From Cryptomeria japonica (lineage: Eukaryota; Streptophyta; Pinopsida; Cupressales; Cupressaceae), in contig NC_081412.1 in the NCBI RefSeq assembly GCF_030272615.1, forward strand, positions 665,242,352 to 665,306,351: a stretch of 64,000 bases of DNA, in the 5' to 3' direction. Both the position numbers and the translations under genes were made by a program. Positions 48,770 to 61,915 of this stretch are shown piece after piece. The notes beneath the pieces are model-generated. The model saw only the letters and a list, made by a program, of their open reading frames with translations, was not told where the DNA came from and did no database searches. The number at the start of each line of letters is the position of its first letter. Within the stretch, counting starts at the first letter, position 1.

Positions 48770-51536
48770 CGTACTGTTTGTTTATTAATGGGGGTTTGGT
48801 ATTTTTTTTAAGAAGTGGCAGGGAAAACCCCTACCATGCGGGGAGGTAGTAGGCTACCAGAGGTAGCGGCTGCTACCAGGTGGTAGTAGCGCTACCAAAG
48901 GTAGTAGTCTGCTACCAAGTTATTAATGGGGGTTTGGTATTTTTTTTAAGAACTTAAAATAAAAAATTAAAATAAAAATGAATTTATCTCCACATGGTAG
49001 AGAAAACCCCTATCACGCGGGGAGGTATCCTGTTGCCAATGGTAGCGTGGGCTACCAAGGGGCCCAAGTGGGTACCCCCCCCCCCCACTTTTGGACTTTG
49101 TAATTTTTTAACCGTTAAAAAAAAATTATAATAATATAATAATAGTATTTTTAAGTAACATTTTAATTATTATTTAATTTAGTCATTAAATAATAATTTA
49201 TGATTAGTTTGTTATTAATTAATTGTATAATGGTAAATATACATTAATTAATATTCAAATTCTACTTTGTTAATTAATGTATATTTTTCTAAATATATAC
49301 TAATTGTTGTTAAATTATGAATTTGTTAATTAAGATATATATAATTAGAGATATATACTAATTAATATCTTAGATTTGTGTATTTGTTTAAATATACGTA
49401 AGGAAGTATTAGGTTAATTTGGAAAATGATTACCTTTTTTTTTTTAGCCCCTTCCTAAATGTATATTTCAATTTCTGGAAAGTTTATGCTTGTTTGGAGA
49501 TATGAGAGTGGTTTATTTATTTCAAAAAAAAAAAAAGAATACCATATTTAGTTGGTTAATGTTTATTTAATTATACTCATGTGAATTTGGTTTAAAAAAA
49601 CCATGATGATGTATTTATGCTATGTTATGATTTAAATGAACTTAGCGAGTTAAAAAACCATGAACGACCTATACCTAGATGAGGTAGATAACTGTAATCA
49701 AACTTATTAGAAAACTGGATCGATTGTTGTGTGAAAACAATAAGAAAGAAGATTGTCTTTTCCAATCTATGCCTATGCATGTTTAATTTTTTTGTATTCG
49801 CATTTACTTAAGAAATGGAAAGTCTTTGATTTTTTTTTGTTGTACACTGTCGTATGATTGATTTGGGTACCTACTTATGTCCTTGATCTTGATTTTTGAC
49901 TATTTTCTTGTGATGGTGTTGTAACTGGTCATGTCCTTTAAGTGGATGTTGAATGTTGATTCATGGTTGACCATAGCTGGTCAGGCTATAGATAGAGTAT
50001 CATCAGTCAGTGCACCTTGTATGATGTCTTGTTTGACCAAGTGGGTATTCCTACCATGTTGAACAACATTTGCTTGACCTTGTGTATTCCCGGGTTTTAG
50101 GAGTTGTTGGTTTATGGTCTAGTGTCATATAGGAAAATGGCTTTTGATTGGGGGTCGTGCCCAAAGTGGTTGCTAGGTAACCCATCGAAAGTGTGTTTAA
50201 ATAAGTGATAACCTAATAGCATATTAGAGAGTTAGTTAATCAATCACTAAGTAAGTTAATTGTGCCTCACATATGGGATGAGTGCTAGTACAGACTCGAC
50301 ATGCAGTGAGAAAGCCTGAAATGGAAAACCATCATCCTTGTCTTCATGAAAGGATGTGTGGGTCCACATGGGGCTTGGATGGGCTGAAGGTTCATAATAG
50401 GTTGCTAGGGTAACCTAGTAGATGGGGTCAGAACCTATGAAGACATGCCATGGTAACCATACCAAGTTATGTGATGACACTTGTCCCTTATGTTCGCTAG
50501 TGTGTTGTTGTGTTGTCTTGGTAGGAGCACTGTTGTGGAGTCGTCTTGCTGCTTATGCCCTTGTGAGAACCTTATTTTCATGTTAGAACTTGGGTTGCTT
50601 ATGATGGGTTGCAAAGACTTAGTTTCACGGATGCTCCAGTTGATCTTTTGTAATTGCTTCTTATTATGTTCAGTTGGATCATTTCCTATTCAAGGATCAT
50701 TCATGTATTTATTTGACCGATGTGGTAGTATGGATTATTGGTTATGTTTGCCTTGATGGAAGGATTGTAAATGATGTGTCCTTATGTATTCTTCTCTATT
50801 ATTTAATTATCAGATGGGTCTTGCAGTTGAGTAGGCCCAGAGATGTAGCCTATTAGGGGTGAACTCTGATATCAATTTGGTGTTATGTGATACTTATGTT
50901 CTTATGTTTCCTTTTTAGTTTAGCATGTATGGATGACATTATGTTAGAATGTATAAAATGGATTAGATGAAATTAATCTTAAATGCTTGCATCTAGTCAT
51001 CTTATTAAATGCAGTAATTTGGATCATGAAAGATGTAGATTAGAATAATGGAATATATTCAGTTATTGATAGCGCAATTAAGTATGCATGGAAAGAACTT
51101 ATTAGTTTATGAAGAAATTAAAGTATGTTATGAAATTAGATTCATGACTTATGTTTTAATGAAAAGTTTGAACGTAATGGTTGGTTAAATTTTATTGGAT
51201 GAACTTAATCATGTCACCTATACTTTTTACCTCAATGGATGAACCTTAACATGTTATCTATATTTTTATGTTATCGAATAAATTATCCTTTGTTTAAGTA
51301 TTATCTTGTCATTAAGTTAATCAACTTATTTGGATTAATTAGCATGAGTTGAGTTAAGTGTCAAATTAAGTAATCATGTTGGGAAACTCATTAGGTGTTA
51401 TTTGTATCTTTCATTGTGTTTTTTGAACTTATGATATCTCATTGTATCATTGTGTTGTGTTTAAATTTTAAAAAATAAATATTTGCACTTTATTATTGTG
51501 TTTTGTCTTTATCCCTTTGGGGTTTGCTAGCAGGGC

Positions 51537-51542
<6 letters not shown>
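48770..51542 (+). mobile_element. family-L LTR, 3' LTR lacking its first 1.4 kb (L-d)
   Basis: Begins in mid-LTR (ACTGTTTGTTTATTAATGGG) and runs to GGGCATTACA at 51542. It holds a partly duplicated GGTAGCAG cassette (48830-48920 and 48985-49080). The downstream part is colinear with L-b. Same orientation as L-b, so it is the likely 3' LTR of that element. Confidence 0.8.
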
Positions 51543-51575
<33 letters not shown>

Positions 51576-51760
51576 GTGTGTGTGTGTGTGTGTATTTATT
51601 TATATGTATATGCTTATATGCATATATGTATGTATGTGTGTATGTGTATATATATGTGTGTGTGTGTATATATATATCACATATTTTCAAATTTGATATA
51701 TATATGTGTGTGTGTGTACATACATACATACATATATATATATATATATCATATTTTTAG
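51541..51760. repeat. (CA)n/(TG)n and TATATG microsatellite
   Basis: About fifteen CA units meet about ten TG units through CATG, forming a perfect hairpin arm, followed by TATATGTGTG and TACATACATA runs. It begins exactly at the ACA end of the LTR. Confidence 0.95.
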
Positions 51761-51968
51761 ATCTCAGTGTACTTTACTTAGATTTTTTAAAATATAAGTA
51801 TGCTAGTTTCACTTTACTTTTTGACCTATTATCTTAGAATCTTAAGTCAATATGTCAGTCATCTCATAGTTTTGTGAATTGATTGGTATTCTAGATATGC
51901 CAAGGAAAATTATTTGCACCTTCCCCACAAGTGATTTCATCCATAGAATTTGTCATGAAGGGAACACA
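51761..51968. other. short AT-rich spacer
   Basis: About 200 bases between the microsatellite and the next LTR start; nothing recognised. Confidence 0.4.
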
Positions 51969-52585
51969 TGTAGTACCCCTCCTCTTTTGAACTTATTAGA
52001 CTCGTATTTTATTATTGTTTAATTTCAGTGGATACATTACCATTATGTGGTATTCAGACTTATATGACTTTATTTCATGCTTTATCTGAACATGAGATGC
52101 ATAATTTATTTGCAGTATTTCAGTATTTGTGATTTATGGAATTTTATGGATTATTGCTATGTACTAAATCTTTACTTTATCTATGCAATGTGAAATTATA
52201 TGTTGTGTGTCTGTGAGTGTATTGGATGCAATGGGATGATTTTTCTTCACTCACTCCAATGAGACATAGAACATCATGATTCTCCTTCATTGGTGTGTAT
52301 GCCATGTTGTCTATATTGTATATATGCATGTATGGTTCAGTGATGCAAGATATTGCAAGTACAAGTACCAGGTAGGTACGAGGAATCACCTCCACTTGAC
52401 TTCAAAGGTCTGAGTGTGCCTTATATTTGGCCAATGGAAGTGGAGGAGGTAGTAGTTGACCCTATTTTACCCAGTTACACTCTTGTGAGTGTCGTCAATT
52501 GGTCGTCCTATCAGTTTGTTCGGCCTTCATATTTTGTCATTTGACTTTTTCTGAGTCTTTGCTTGGGGTTTTCTTAGTTTGCGTG
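51969..52585 (+). mobile_element. family-L LTR, 5' portion (L-e), left of copia-1
   Basis: Starts TGTAGTACCCCTCC and follows the family pattern (TGTATATATGCATGTATG, GCAAGTACAAGTACC, GTACGAGG) with more divergence than the other copies. Continues after copia-1 at 58890. Confidence 0.75.
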
Positions 52586-53029
52586 TGAGATTTTGCCAAG
52601 ATCAAGGGCACAATGAAAAGTATAAAATAGAGACAAAAGAATGACAAGAACAAACTGTATTCTCATCAATATGCAAATGATCAACTGGATTAACCGATAC
52701 AATGAATATAGGCTTGCTTATATAGGCAAGGCCATATGGATTTACGAGCATACAATCATAACATGTGGCTCAATGAGAAACAAGGGTAGGTAAGAAATAA
52801 TAGGGGTAGGTAGGAGAAATAATATAATATTCCACAAGAGGTGGATGACCCACCGAATGTGGAGTGTAACAACAAAACAAGACCACAAAAGGTGAAATTT
52901 CTCCTACAAGCTCTATCCCTATGTGCACACTTCCCTGTCTCAAATCCAAACTATGAAGAGATGCATTATCCTAAGTTAAATTAAGTAAAGTGTAATAATA
53001 TCCATAATGAATATTTATTTACACCAACA
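52586..53029 (-). repeat. copia-1 3' LTR
   Basis: 444 bp, colinear with 58437-58884, with scattered substitutions (for example GATTTACGAGCATACAATC against GATGTATGAGCACACAATC). Confidence 0.93.
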
Positions 53030-53344
53030 CCCACTCTTAAGTGCAACTTTGGGAAATGAAGATATTTCGGGTGACGATGGCGGATTGTTGGTGACGGCTT
53101 TCAAGTCAACAATGGAAGATGGGTCCCGGCTACTAGGCCATGATAGGTACTCATGTACAATATGCAAATGCAAGCAAAACTATGCAATGCAATCTCTCAC
53201 AAATGGAGAAAGGGAGAAAACCCAGTGGGCAAAAACTCCCCCCAAAAAGAGAGATGAAAGTACAAAAGACTCTCAAAGAAGAAGGACAAAACCTCAAAGA
53301 GGAAAAAGTCCTCCCCATAAGAGAGGAAGGAGAAGTCAGCTGAC

Positions 53345-56300
53345 CCCCCCTAATGACACATCCCGCACCCCCAAGAGAGCTTGTAACTGCTAGAACTTAC
53401 TCTCGGTGAAAGGTTTGGTGAATATATAAGCAACCTGCTCTATTGTAGGACAATACTGCAAATCAATGACCTACTCCTCAATCAGCTCTCGAATATAGTG
53501 CATATGAATCTCGATGTGTTTGGTCCACTGGTGCTGGACTAGGTTCTTTGAGATTGCAATAGCACTCTGATTGTCGCAATGTAGAACTGTTGGCCATGGA
53601 GTGGTGAACCTAAACTCTATGAGAAACTACTGGAGCCAAATGGTCTTAGTCACTACATTAACAGCGCCTCGATACTCATCCTCAGTCGAAGAGAGAGCAA
53701 TAGCATGTTGCTTCTTGCTCTGCCAACAAATGGGGCCTGAACCAAGGTGAAAAATATAACCGGAAGTAGACTTATGATCATCAAGATTGCCAGCCCAATT
53801 AGAGTCTGTGTAACCAACCAAGCAAAGTCCTATGCCTATTGCATAGTGAATCCCATAGTGATGTGTACCCTAGATGTAATCAAGGATGCATTTGGCGGCT
53901 TTCCAATGAAGCTCATGTTGTTCCTGCATGAAGCGGGAAATCATGCCAATAACAAATCAAATATCAGGCTGTGTATGGGTCAAGTAGATGAGACTACCCA
54001 CAAGCTAACGATACAAAGTGGCATCAACTGGTGGAGAAGAACATTGAGCCTCAAGCTTGACTCCTGAAAGAAAGGGAGTCGGTGCAGGATTACAATCAGC
54101 CATATGAAAGCATGCAAGTAGATCAAGAGCATACTTGGGTTGTGATAGTGTAATCTCGGAAGGTGACTGTGAAATCTCTATCCCAAGAAAGTAGTGCAAA
54201 AGACCCAAGTCAGTCATAGAAAATCTATCATGCAAAGCAGATTTGACCCTGTTAATGATGGATGTAGTACTCCGTGTAATGATCAAATCATCAACATAGA
54301 GCGCAAGTATCAAGTGAGAGTCATCCTGTCACAAAATGTAGACATTCAGATCGAAATGACACCTGGTGAACCCTATTGAGAGAAGAACTGAATCCATCTT
54401 GGCATACCAAGCCTTGGGGGCCTGCTTAAGGCCATAGAGAGATTTCCTTAGTCTGCAAACCAAGGAAGTATCCTGGATGAAACCCTGTAGCTGCTCCATA
54501 TAAATCTCCTCTTCAAGATCACCATGAAGAAAAGAACTCTTCACATCCATCTGATGTACAACCCAACCATGCACTGCAGCAATAGCAAGTGTCAAGTGAA
54601 TGGAGTTCATCTTGGCTACGGGAGGAAAGGTCTCAGTATAGTCAACACCTGCAACCTATGAGAAACCTTTCGCAACAAGTTGAGCCTTATACTTATCCAC
54701 ACTACCATCTGCTACATACTTGGTCTGATAGATCCACTTACATCGAACCATCTTTCTCCCCTTAGGGAGATGGACTAAATCCCATGTGTTGTTCCTCATC
54801 AAGGAACTATACTCTTCCTCCATAGCTTGGTCCCACTCAGGAACCCCTAATGATTCTCGAAATGTATGTGGATCGGAAGTGGTAGAAATGAATGCATGTG
54901 GAAGATCCTGATGCTATGATCAAGTTCTTTATGTATCTGAAGGATCCCCAACAAGAGAACCTACTAACTCAAGTGTCTGTCGAGCCCAATGAGGTCTAGG
55001 TGGAGGTGGAGAATGAGGCTCCTCAACTGCAAGTGGACCCAGTGGAGGTGTAACCTTACGAGTTGGATTTGAAGGAGTCTCATCATCTAAATCACTAGCA
55101 TCACTATCCACAATGGAGGAAGGTGGAGGAGGTAGAGAGGCTAAGCTAGGAGAGATTTCCTCAAAGTGGAAACTCTTCTCAATGAACACCTCATGTGTCT
55201 CAGGATCCATCAATCTATATGCCTTAACACCCTTAGGATATCCAACAAATATGCAAGGCCAACTCTGAGGTTCCAATGCCTTGTGTTTCTGCGGAGGTAT
55301 GCGAGCCCATGCTGGGCATCCAAAGACTTTGAAATGTCTAACAATCGGTTTCCTACTAGCCCAAGCCTCAAAAGAAGTAATACCTTGCAAAGCTTTGTGA
55401 GGAACCCAATTCTGGATGTGTGTGGCACAACTGATAGCCTCGGCCTAGAAGGTGGGATCAAGAGAATGTACATGTATCATACAGCTAGCCATTTCTTTGA
55501 GAGTTATATTCTTGTGTTCTGTAACTCCATTCTGCTGTGGGGTGTATGCAGCAAAATGTTGAAGATCAATCCCCTCAAATGTACAAAAATCCTCAAGTCT
55601 TTTGTTTACATATTCCCTTCCATTATCTGTACGAAGAATCTTGACCACTTTCCCATATTGCTTCTCCACACGAGTCTTGAAGTCCCAAAATCTGTCAAAT
55701 ACTTCACTCTTATGAATGAGAAAGTAGACCCAAGTGAAGCGGGAGTAGTCATCAATGAAGGTGAGGACATAGCAGGCCTTGCTAAATGAAGGTGCTGGAA
55801 ATGGACCTGCTACATCATTGTGAACAAGTTGAAGAACTTCCAAAGCTCTCCAAGCTTTCCCTTTATCAAACTTCTCCTCGGGATGCTTGCCCATGGAACA
55901 ACCTGAACATACATCCTCTGAAAAACTAATTCGAGGTAGACCTGTGACCATGTCTTTAGTGCTGAGCTGCTGAAGATAGCGGTAGGTGAGGTGACCAAAT
56001 CGCTCATGCCATAGCTTACTTTCAGAATTTGAATGAGTAAGCAAGGCCCTAGAAGGTGAACTTGGCACAAAGTGGGAGAATGAATAAAGCCTTGAGTTGT
56101 CATTGACTTGTCCCACTGCTACCAAGACATCATCATCAAGTTCCTTTACCACAACTGAATCTGGTGTAAACTCAACCTTTTTCCCATTCCCATAGTGAGT
56201 GATTTGGTAGATAGAGAGAAGGTTGGTAGACAAGTTAGGAACATAGAGAACATTTTCAAAAGTTCCATCATCCATGTCAATTTAACCTTTCCCTTCAACT

Positions 56301-56760
56301 TCTACTTGTGTATCATCACCTATGTAAATGTGAGGTACTGTAGATGGCTCCAATGAAGAAAACTGCTCCTTTGCAGAACCCATGTGATATGAGGCACCCG
56401 AGTCAAGTATCCATTGTTGTGAAGAACCTATTGTAGCCACAAATGCTTGCCCTTTTCCCTTAGACTGTGAGGAAGAGGAAGGAGATGAATCCTTCTTTGT
56501 GTAGGCGGATGGCAAGTTGATGTTGTTTTTCTTAAGAAGATTAGTTAACTCATCAACTTGGTTTGTGTGGCATCAATGCTCATCATGACCATACTTTTTG
56601 CAATATGCACAAGTTGGTTTATCCTTCTTAGGTGGAGTCCCCTTCTTGGAAGAGGATCAAAAATTGCCTTGTGATGGAGAGGATGATTGTCCTTTTTTCT
56701 GATGTGGCTTTGACTTAGATTGCTTCTTCTTCTTGTTGGAATATTTTCCTTGACTTCCTT
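53345..56760 (-). pseudogene. copia-1 pol: protease, integrase, RT, RNase H
   Basis: A single minus-strand frame through the whole of pol. A CCHC knuckle is at 56611-56570 (CAYCKKYGHDEH, stop, C). Protease WILDSGASYHMG is at about 56410. Gag-pre-integrase WHERFGHL is followed by CSGCSMGK. The integrase core shows HNDVAGPF, RTDNGREY and GVTEHKN. RT region: HQMDVKSSFLHGDLEEEIYM, LYGLKQAPKAWY and an intact YVDD at 54298-54287. RNase H is at 53821-53500 (YTDSNWAGNLDDHKSTSGY). Stops are mixed: TAA 56285, TAG 55447 (at a conserved Trp), a TAA/TGA/TAG cluster at 54931-54916, TAG 54662, TGA 54331, TAG 54007 and others further on. Confidence 0.95.
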
Positions 56761-56771
56761 GATTCCCTTGA

Positions 56772-57440
56772 TTAGCCACCAAAGCTTGGGACTTTGAAGA
56801 CTTGAGAAGCCCCATGTTCAACAACTAGATTGTTCCAATATAAATATATTGTGAAAGCATCAAATGAAGGCATAACATAGGAACTCCCCACTGTCAAACG
56901 ATGAGTTTGGAAGCTAGACACAAATGTTGCATATTCGGGTGCAAGCTTGTCCAACAAGTTGAATATCAACTGAGCATCCTTTTTGTCAATTCCACAATCC
57001 TTAAGCTTTGCTCTTAGCTCATTTGCTTTGGTGACATAATCTTGGATTGTATCAAAACTCTCGGGATCCAAGTTGGTGGAGCTCATTGTCAATCTTATAA
57101 CCTCTAATTTCATCAACTTGACCATACAATTTTTGAAACATATCTCAAGCATCTTTGATTGTAGTACACTTCTCAATATGAAAGATGAGGTCATCTGATA
57201 CATACTTGTGCAAGTTCCAAGAGCCATGCAATTCTTAGTGAGCCATTCTAACTGAGCATTAGGATCAGGTGGTGCTTCTATTGTTCCATCTATGTAATGC
57301 GTGAGACCTTTTTCCATTAATTTGCTCCATACTTCAATTTTCCATGATGCATAATTATGTGGAGTTAAAGGTGGAAATTTATGAGGACTCATTGCAACAA
57401 AAATGAAAGAGCATAAGGAAAGAGAGGCACAATCACACAA
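56772..57440 (-). pseudogene. copia-1 gag
   Basis: About 220 codons in a different frame from pol, so a frameshift separates them. UBN2-type capsid features: FPPLTPHNYASWKIEVWSKL, then LTHYIDGTIEAPPDPNAQLE and FDTIQDYVTKANELRAKLKD. Starts in or near MCDCASLS; the more usual start is MSPHKFPPL, about 16 codons in. Encodes the particle protein. Confidence 0.85.
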
Positions 57441-58415
57441 GACACCCCCCCAAATTCACTCAATCAAAGACCCCCCCCCCAAAAAAAAAAAAAAGTGATG
57501 ATTTGGCACTTTATACTTAGTGCGTGTACAATGGGTCACTTGCAAAAAATGACAAAGTGGACTTCTGATTTCAATTTTACAATTGCCTCAATAAGCCCAA
57601 AAGAGACTCAAACTAATAGTGCAAGAGATCTAAACTAATATCCAAGCAATTTACAATTGCTAAATAGGCCAAATAAGACCAATATCTAAAAGTACAATTT
57701 CCACTTAAAATCTCTAAAATCTTATCATAGATTATGAAAGTAGATGAAAAAACATGCACTTTCATAAAAAATGGCACCTGAAAAGGAGGTTTTATGAGCT
57801 CAAATGAGGCCTTTGAAGTTGCAGAATTGAGGATTAGATAGGTACAACTGAGAGAATCTGAAAATTCCGAAACACCTGTGTACCAAAACTAGAAAATAAC
57901 CACACCACTGTGAAGAGCACAAAAAATTAGCCCAAATAAAAAAAATTGTGCCCAAAAAGGAGCAAAATTGAGCAACTCCAAAGTTGACCCTAAAATCCAA
58001 ATTACTCAATGGAGAGGGGTCTAAAAATTTTCAAAGAAAATGATGACTAGGTGCTAACTGGGCAGAAGGTACAGATCCCAAAAACAATTTTCAAATTTTT
58101 TATTTTTTATTTTTTTTTCAAAAAAAATCTTTTCAAATTGGAAAATAATTTTTCAGAAAAAAAGAATTTTTTTTTTTTTGAAAAAAAATCCGAAAATTTC
58201 GTACCGTACTGCCCGAATTGGGCAAAAAATTTCCTCCACACCCAAAAATTGATTTTCGCCAAAATAGGTCGAATTTATACTTGATTTTTATGGAAACAGC
58301 CTCCCAGACGTAATGGTGAGGTCGAAAATACTCTAAGATGCATCCAAAAAATGCAGTCCCTTAGATCCAAAAATAGAAGCCTTCCACGATGTCTCCAAAA
58401 ACTAATCAATGAAGC
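57441..58415 (-). other. copia-1 leader
   Basis: About 970 bases between primer-binding site and gag, with poly-C/poly-A tracts at 57463-57495 and T/A homopolymers at 58090-58190. No ORF. Confidence 0.6.
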
Positions 58416-58436
58416 CCCAATGGCTTTGATACCATG

Positions 58437-58884
58437 TGATATTTTGCCAAGATCAAGGGCACAATGAAAAGTATAATATAGAGACAAAATAATGACAAGA
58501 ACAAACTATATTCTCATCAATATGCAAATGATCAACTGGATTAACCAATACAATAAGTATAGGCCTACTTATATAGGCAAGGCCATATGGATGTATGAGC
58601 ACACAATCATGACATGTGGCTCAAGGAGAAACAAGGGTAGGTAATAAATACTAGGGGTAGGTAGGAGAAATAATATAATATTCTACAAGAGGTGGATGAC
58701 CCACCGAATGTGGAGTGTAACAACAAAACAAGACCACAAAAGGTGGAATTTCTCCTACAAGCTCTATCCCTATGTGCACACTTCCCTAAGTGTCTCAAAT
58801 CCAAACTACGAAGAGATGCATTATCCTAAGTTAACTTAAGTAAAGTGTAATAATATCCATAATGAATATTTATTTACATCAACA
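58437..58884 (-). repeat. copia-1 5' LTR
   Basis: 448 bp; the minus-strand 3' end abuts the primer-binding site TGGTATCAAAGCC. Pairs with 52586-53029. Confidence 0.93.
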
Positions 58885-58889
58885 GTGTG

Positions 58890-60399
58890 TTTAGTGGATT
58901 TAATTAATTAATTAAATTTATGGAGTTATCTCATAGTTGGTATTTTTGAGTTATGTATTTTATGCATTGAGATTTTAAATTTAATTAATTAAAAAAAATT
59001 ATTAAATTAGGTTGCAGGTTGCATTGTATTAGAAATATATCTTATTTAAATTTTAGTGAAAAATAAATTAGATTAATTTCATTTATTGTTTCCTAGAATT
59101 TTAAATAGTAAATGAATAAAAGAATAAATTAGAATTAAAATATTGCTTTATTTTCTTTTTTAGAAAATTAATTATTTAGCATGAGAAAAAAAAAAGAAAA
59201 AAAAAAAGGGTTATGATTTTTGCTTATTGCATTTTAATTTATCCTTTTGGTGGGAATTAGAAAAGAAAAGAAAAGAAAATTTCTTTTTATTAATAATAAA
59301 ATATTAGGTTTTGAAAAATAATGTGCAAACCTAAAAGTTTAGGTTAAATGGTTTATATCTTTTTCTTTTTGGGAGTTCACGGGAAAAAGGCGGTTGTGCA
59401 TGAAAGGAATTTTTTTAATTTTTTGGAGTGCTTGTTCTTGAGAAGGTGAAGATTTTGGAGTTGTTGGGAAGGAGGCTTAGACTTCAAGATTGGAAGCTTG
59501 TGGAAGGATAGAATCTCTGCAACAAAATTCTTCCAGGAAAGCTATACAGGTTGGGTGGCCTCTTCTGGTTGTTTTTTAAAGAAAATATTTCATTTCTTCC
59601 CTCATTCTGAATGATGTGTGTTTTAAAAAGAAAAATATAGATGTTTAGAATGCGTGTAGTAGTTTTGGAATGAAGATTATGAAAGTTGTTGAAAAATTTC
59701 AGTCTCTATGTTAAAAATAAATTTTCAAATTTAAAACCCCTTTCTGGTTATTTCCTGTTCTCGGCTAAAATCCTTCATGAAATTTATTTTAGTTTTGGGA
59801 AAGAAGTTATTTCCATGGGTTTTGGTAGATTTAAAAGTTGTGAGGAATTTGGAAAAGTTATTCTGGCAAATTTTGCCAAGAAATTTTACTGTGCATAAAA
59901 GTTGCAAGTTTTGGAAGAAAATGGGATTTGCTAGAGAAAATATTTCCTCTTGTTTTGGTATTAGTTTCGATAATTTTGGACTGTGATTGAGTTTTTTTTT
60001 CTCTTCCCTATACTATCTCAGAGATTTATCCAGAGATTGGATTATCTCTGTTATTTGCTATGGTTGTTCTTTAATTATTTGTGCATCTCTATGTATTTAA
60101 CTGTAAATTTATTTATTTTACCATAGTTTTAAATTTAATTGGGAATTAAATTTATTAGTTTATTAAATGTATGGGAAAATTTGTATTAATTAAATTCTTT
60201 GGAAATAAATTTTATTTTAAATGAGATTTATAGTTTTCTTTTATGCTATTGAATTTTTACAATAAAATTACAAAAAAAAAAAGAGTTTACTAGGGGAGGC
60301 GGAGCCTTCTACCCCACGGGAGTAGAAGATACCCACGGTAGCCGCTACCTACCCCAAGGTAGTGATTGCTACCTTGTTGGCATTTCAATAGAAGGAGAT
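58890..60399 (+). mobile_element. family-L LTR (L-e), right of copia-1
   Basis: Continues the LTR at TTTAGTGGATTTAATTAATT. Family landmarks are CTCTGCAACAAAATTCTTCCAGGA (compare 42648-42670) and a GC-rich cassette at 60285-60378 of a third type (TACCCCACGGGAGTAGAAG, GGTAGCCGCTACC, ACCCCAAGGTAGTG). Cut at 60399 by copia-2. The short ORFs 59686-59986 have no support. Confidence 0.7.
60285..60378. repeat. GC-rich hairpin cassette, GGTAGCCGCTACC type
   Basis: Short version of the cassette in this LTR copy: nested palindromes GGTAGCCGCTACC and TACCCCANGGTAG. Same relative place, right after an A-rich tract. Confidence 0.75.
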
Positions 60400-61820
60400 T
60401 GTTGATATTCATTAAGGATATTGAGAAGGTTGTTGAAGATTATTCGATATAACTGAAAAAGGATGATAACTATCTTTATAACATTATTTTGTCATTGATG
60501 TCAAGAAATTGATTTCCTGATTTAGTATGATGTTGCCATGTCTTGAGAAGATTGATTTGAAGAGAATTAAGATGTTGGTAAGACACAGAAAGAATTTGAT
60601 GAATAAGGGGATAAATAAGTTATTCAATGGGCAACTATTACCAAGTTAGACAATGATGAAATCATGATGTTTAGATTGTTTTGATATCTTACATATGTTG
60701 TTTGATTGTAAGGTTAATACTATACTATGTCACCGAGCAAAAAACCTAGTCGGTAAACCCTAAGGTTATCGATATCGGTTAACGAAGGCAGAATGTCTAC
60801 CAAGTAAAGTTTAGTATTTACCGAGTTGCAACCAAGTTATGACAGATCGTATTGGATGGATAAAAGCATTATTTAATGAAGGATGCTGATGAGATGGAGA
60901 TGAATAAATGATTGGTATGTCGCGCATGAAGTTTGTTAAGGCTCTACAGCAATGGAAAATCAAGAGGAAGATCTACAACGCAGATTGAACCGCAATAACC
61001 TAGCACAAGTTCCTAGGAAGGTATGCAAGTTCCAAGGCAAGGTAAAATGTTTTCAGATCGAAGGATACAGTGAACCTAGTCAAGATTGAAGATCTGATGG
61101 CTAAGATTGATCATGGGAAATATGATCAAGGAAATTCAGCAGTTAGCAAATTGTTTATAAATAAGGAATTGTTGATAAACAATATATGCGAGCAAGTGTA
61201 AGCACAAGGATGCTACATAGTGATTACTGAGCACAAAAGCTTGAAGACCTGTTTGAATAAAAGAGTAGGGAGCCTACCAGAGGGACAAGATAAGTCCTAT
61301 GACAAGATTGTTTTGAACAAATAGAATCTGCTTTAGCATTTTAGATATGAAGTTGTAGATATATTTTTATTACTATTATTTTGTAAGTGACAGAAAATCT
61401 CTTAACCGAATGGACTTAACAGTCTTATTTGTAAACCCTCTAGCAAGGTAACATTCTAAATGAGTGTTTGAAATCCTTTGACAATGTCACTTCTAACAAA
61501 GTGAAGATCCTAACAAATCTGAGGGAAATCCCTTAACCGGGTCACATCTAGCAATGTGCTTGTAATCTTTAACAAGATTTGCTTTTAACCGAGCATACTC
61601 TAAAAGAGTAAATTTCTTAGTGGGTCCGAAATCCCACAGTGGTTTTTCCCTATTTGGGTTTCCATGTTAAATCTAGTGTTATATGTGTTATGATATTTAT
61701 GTGTTTATGAGTTTGCATGTTTAGCAGTTTTTGGTTATATTGCTGAAGTATAAGTTACCGAGGTTCAATCTGTTGATTTTACAAAGGATTAAGTTTTTAT
61801 GATTCACCCCCCCCCTCTCA
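60400..61820 (+). repeat. copia-2 5' LTR
   Basis: About 1.4 kb. The right border is inferred from the point at which an inverted relative (63509-64000) stops matching, and from its distance to the primer-binding site. Contains CCTCTAGCAAGGTAAC-type short repeats. Confidence 0.6.
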
Positions 61821-61915
61821 TCTTGTTAGTCTTTGGCATCAGAACTTTAGAATTGGTTTCAGAGCTTTGGACTCTAGAAGGAAAGTTTAAAGGTGCTTGA
61901 GGCAAAGATCCGAAG

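Larger units (their letters stand above)
52586..58884 (-). mobile_element. copia-1: Ty1-copia LTR retrotransposon
   Basis: 6.3 kb, minus orientation, LTRs 52586-53029 and 58437-58884. In minus orientation the LTRs begin TGTTGGTGTAAATAAATATTC (right copy TGTTGATG...) and end AATCTCA or AATATCA. Flanking 5-mers are GCGTG (52581-52585) and GTGTG (58885-58889), a TSD with one CpG-type change. Primer-binding site TGGTATCAAAGCCATTGG at 58433-58416; polypurine AAGAGTGGG at 53038-53030. Gag and a full pol order (protease, integrase, RT, RNase H) are visible. Decayed by stops and one gag frameshift. Confidence 0.95.
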
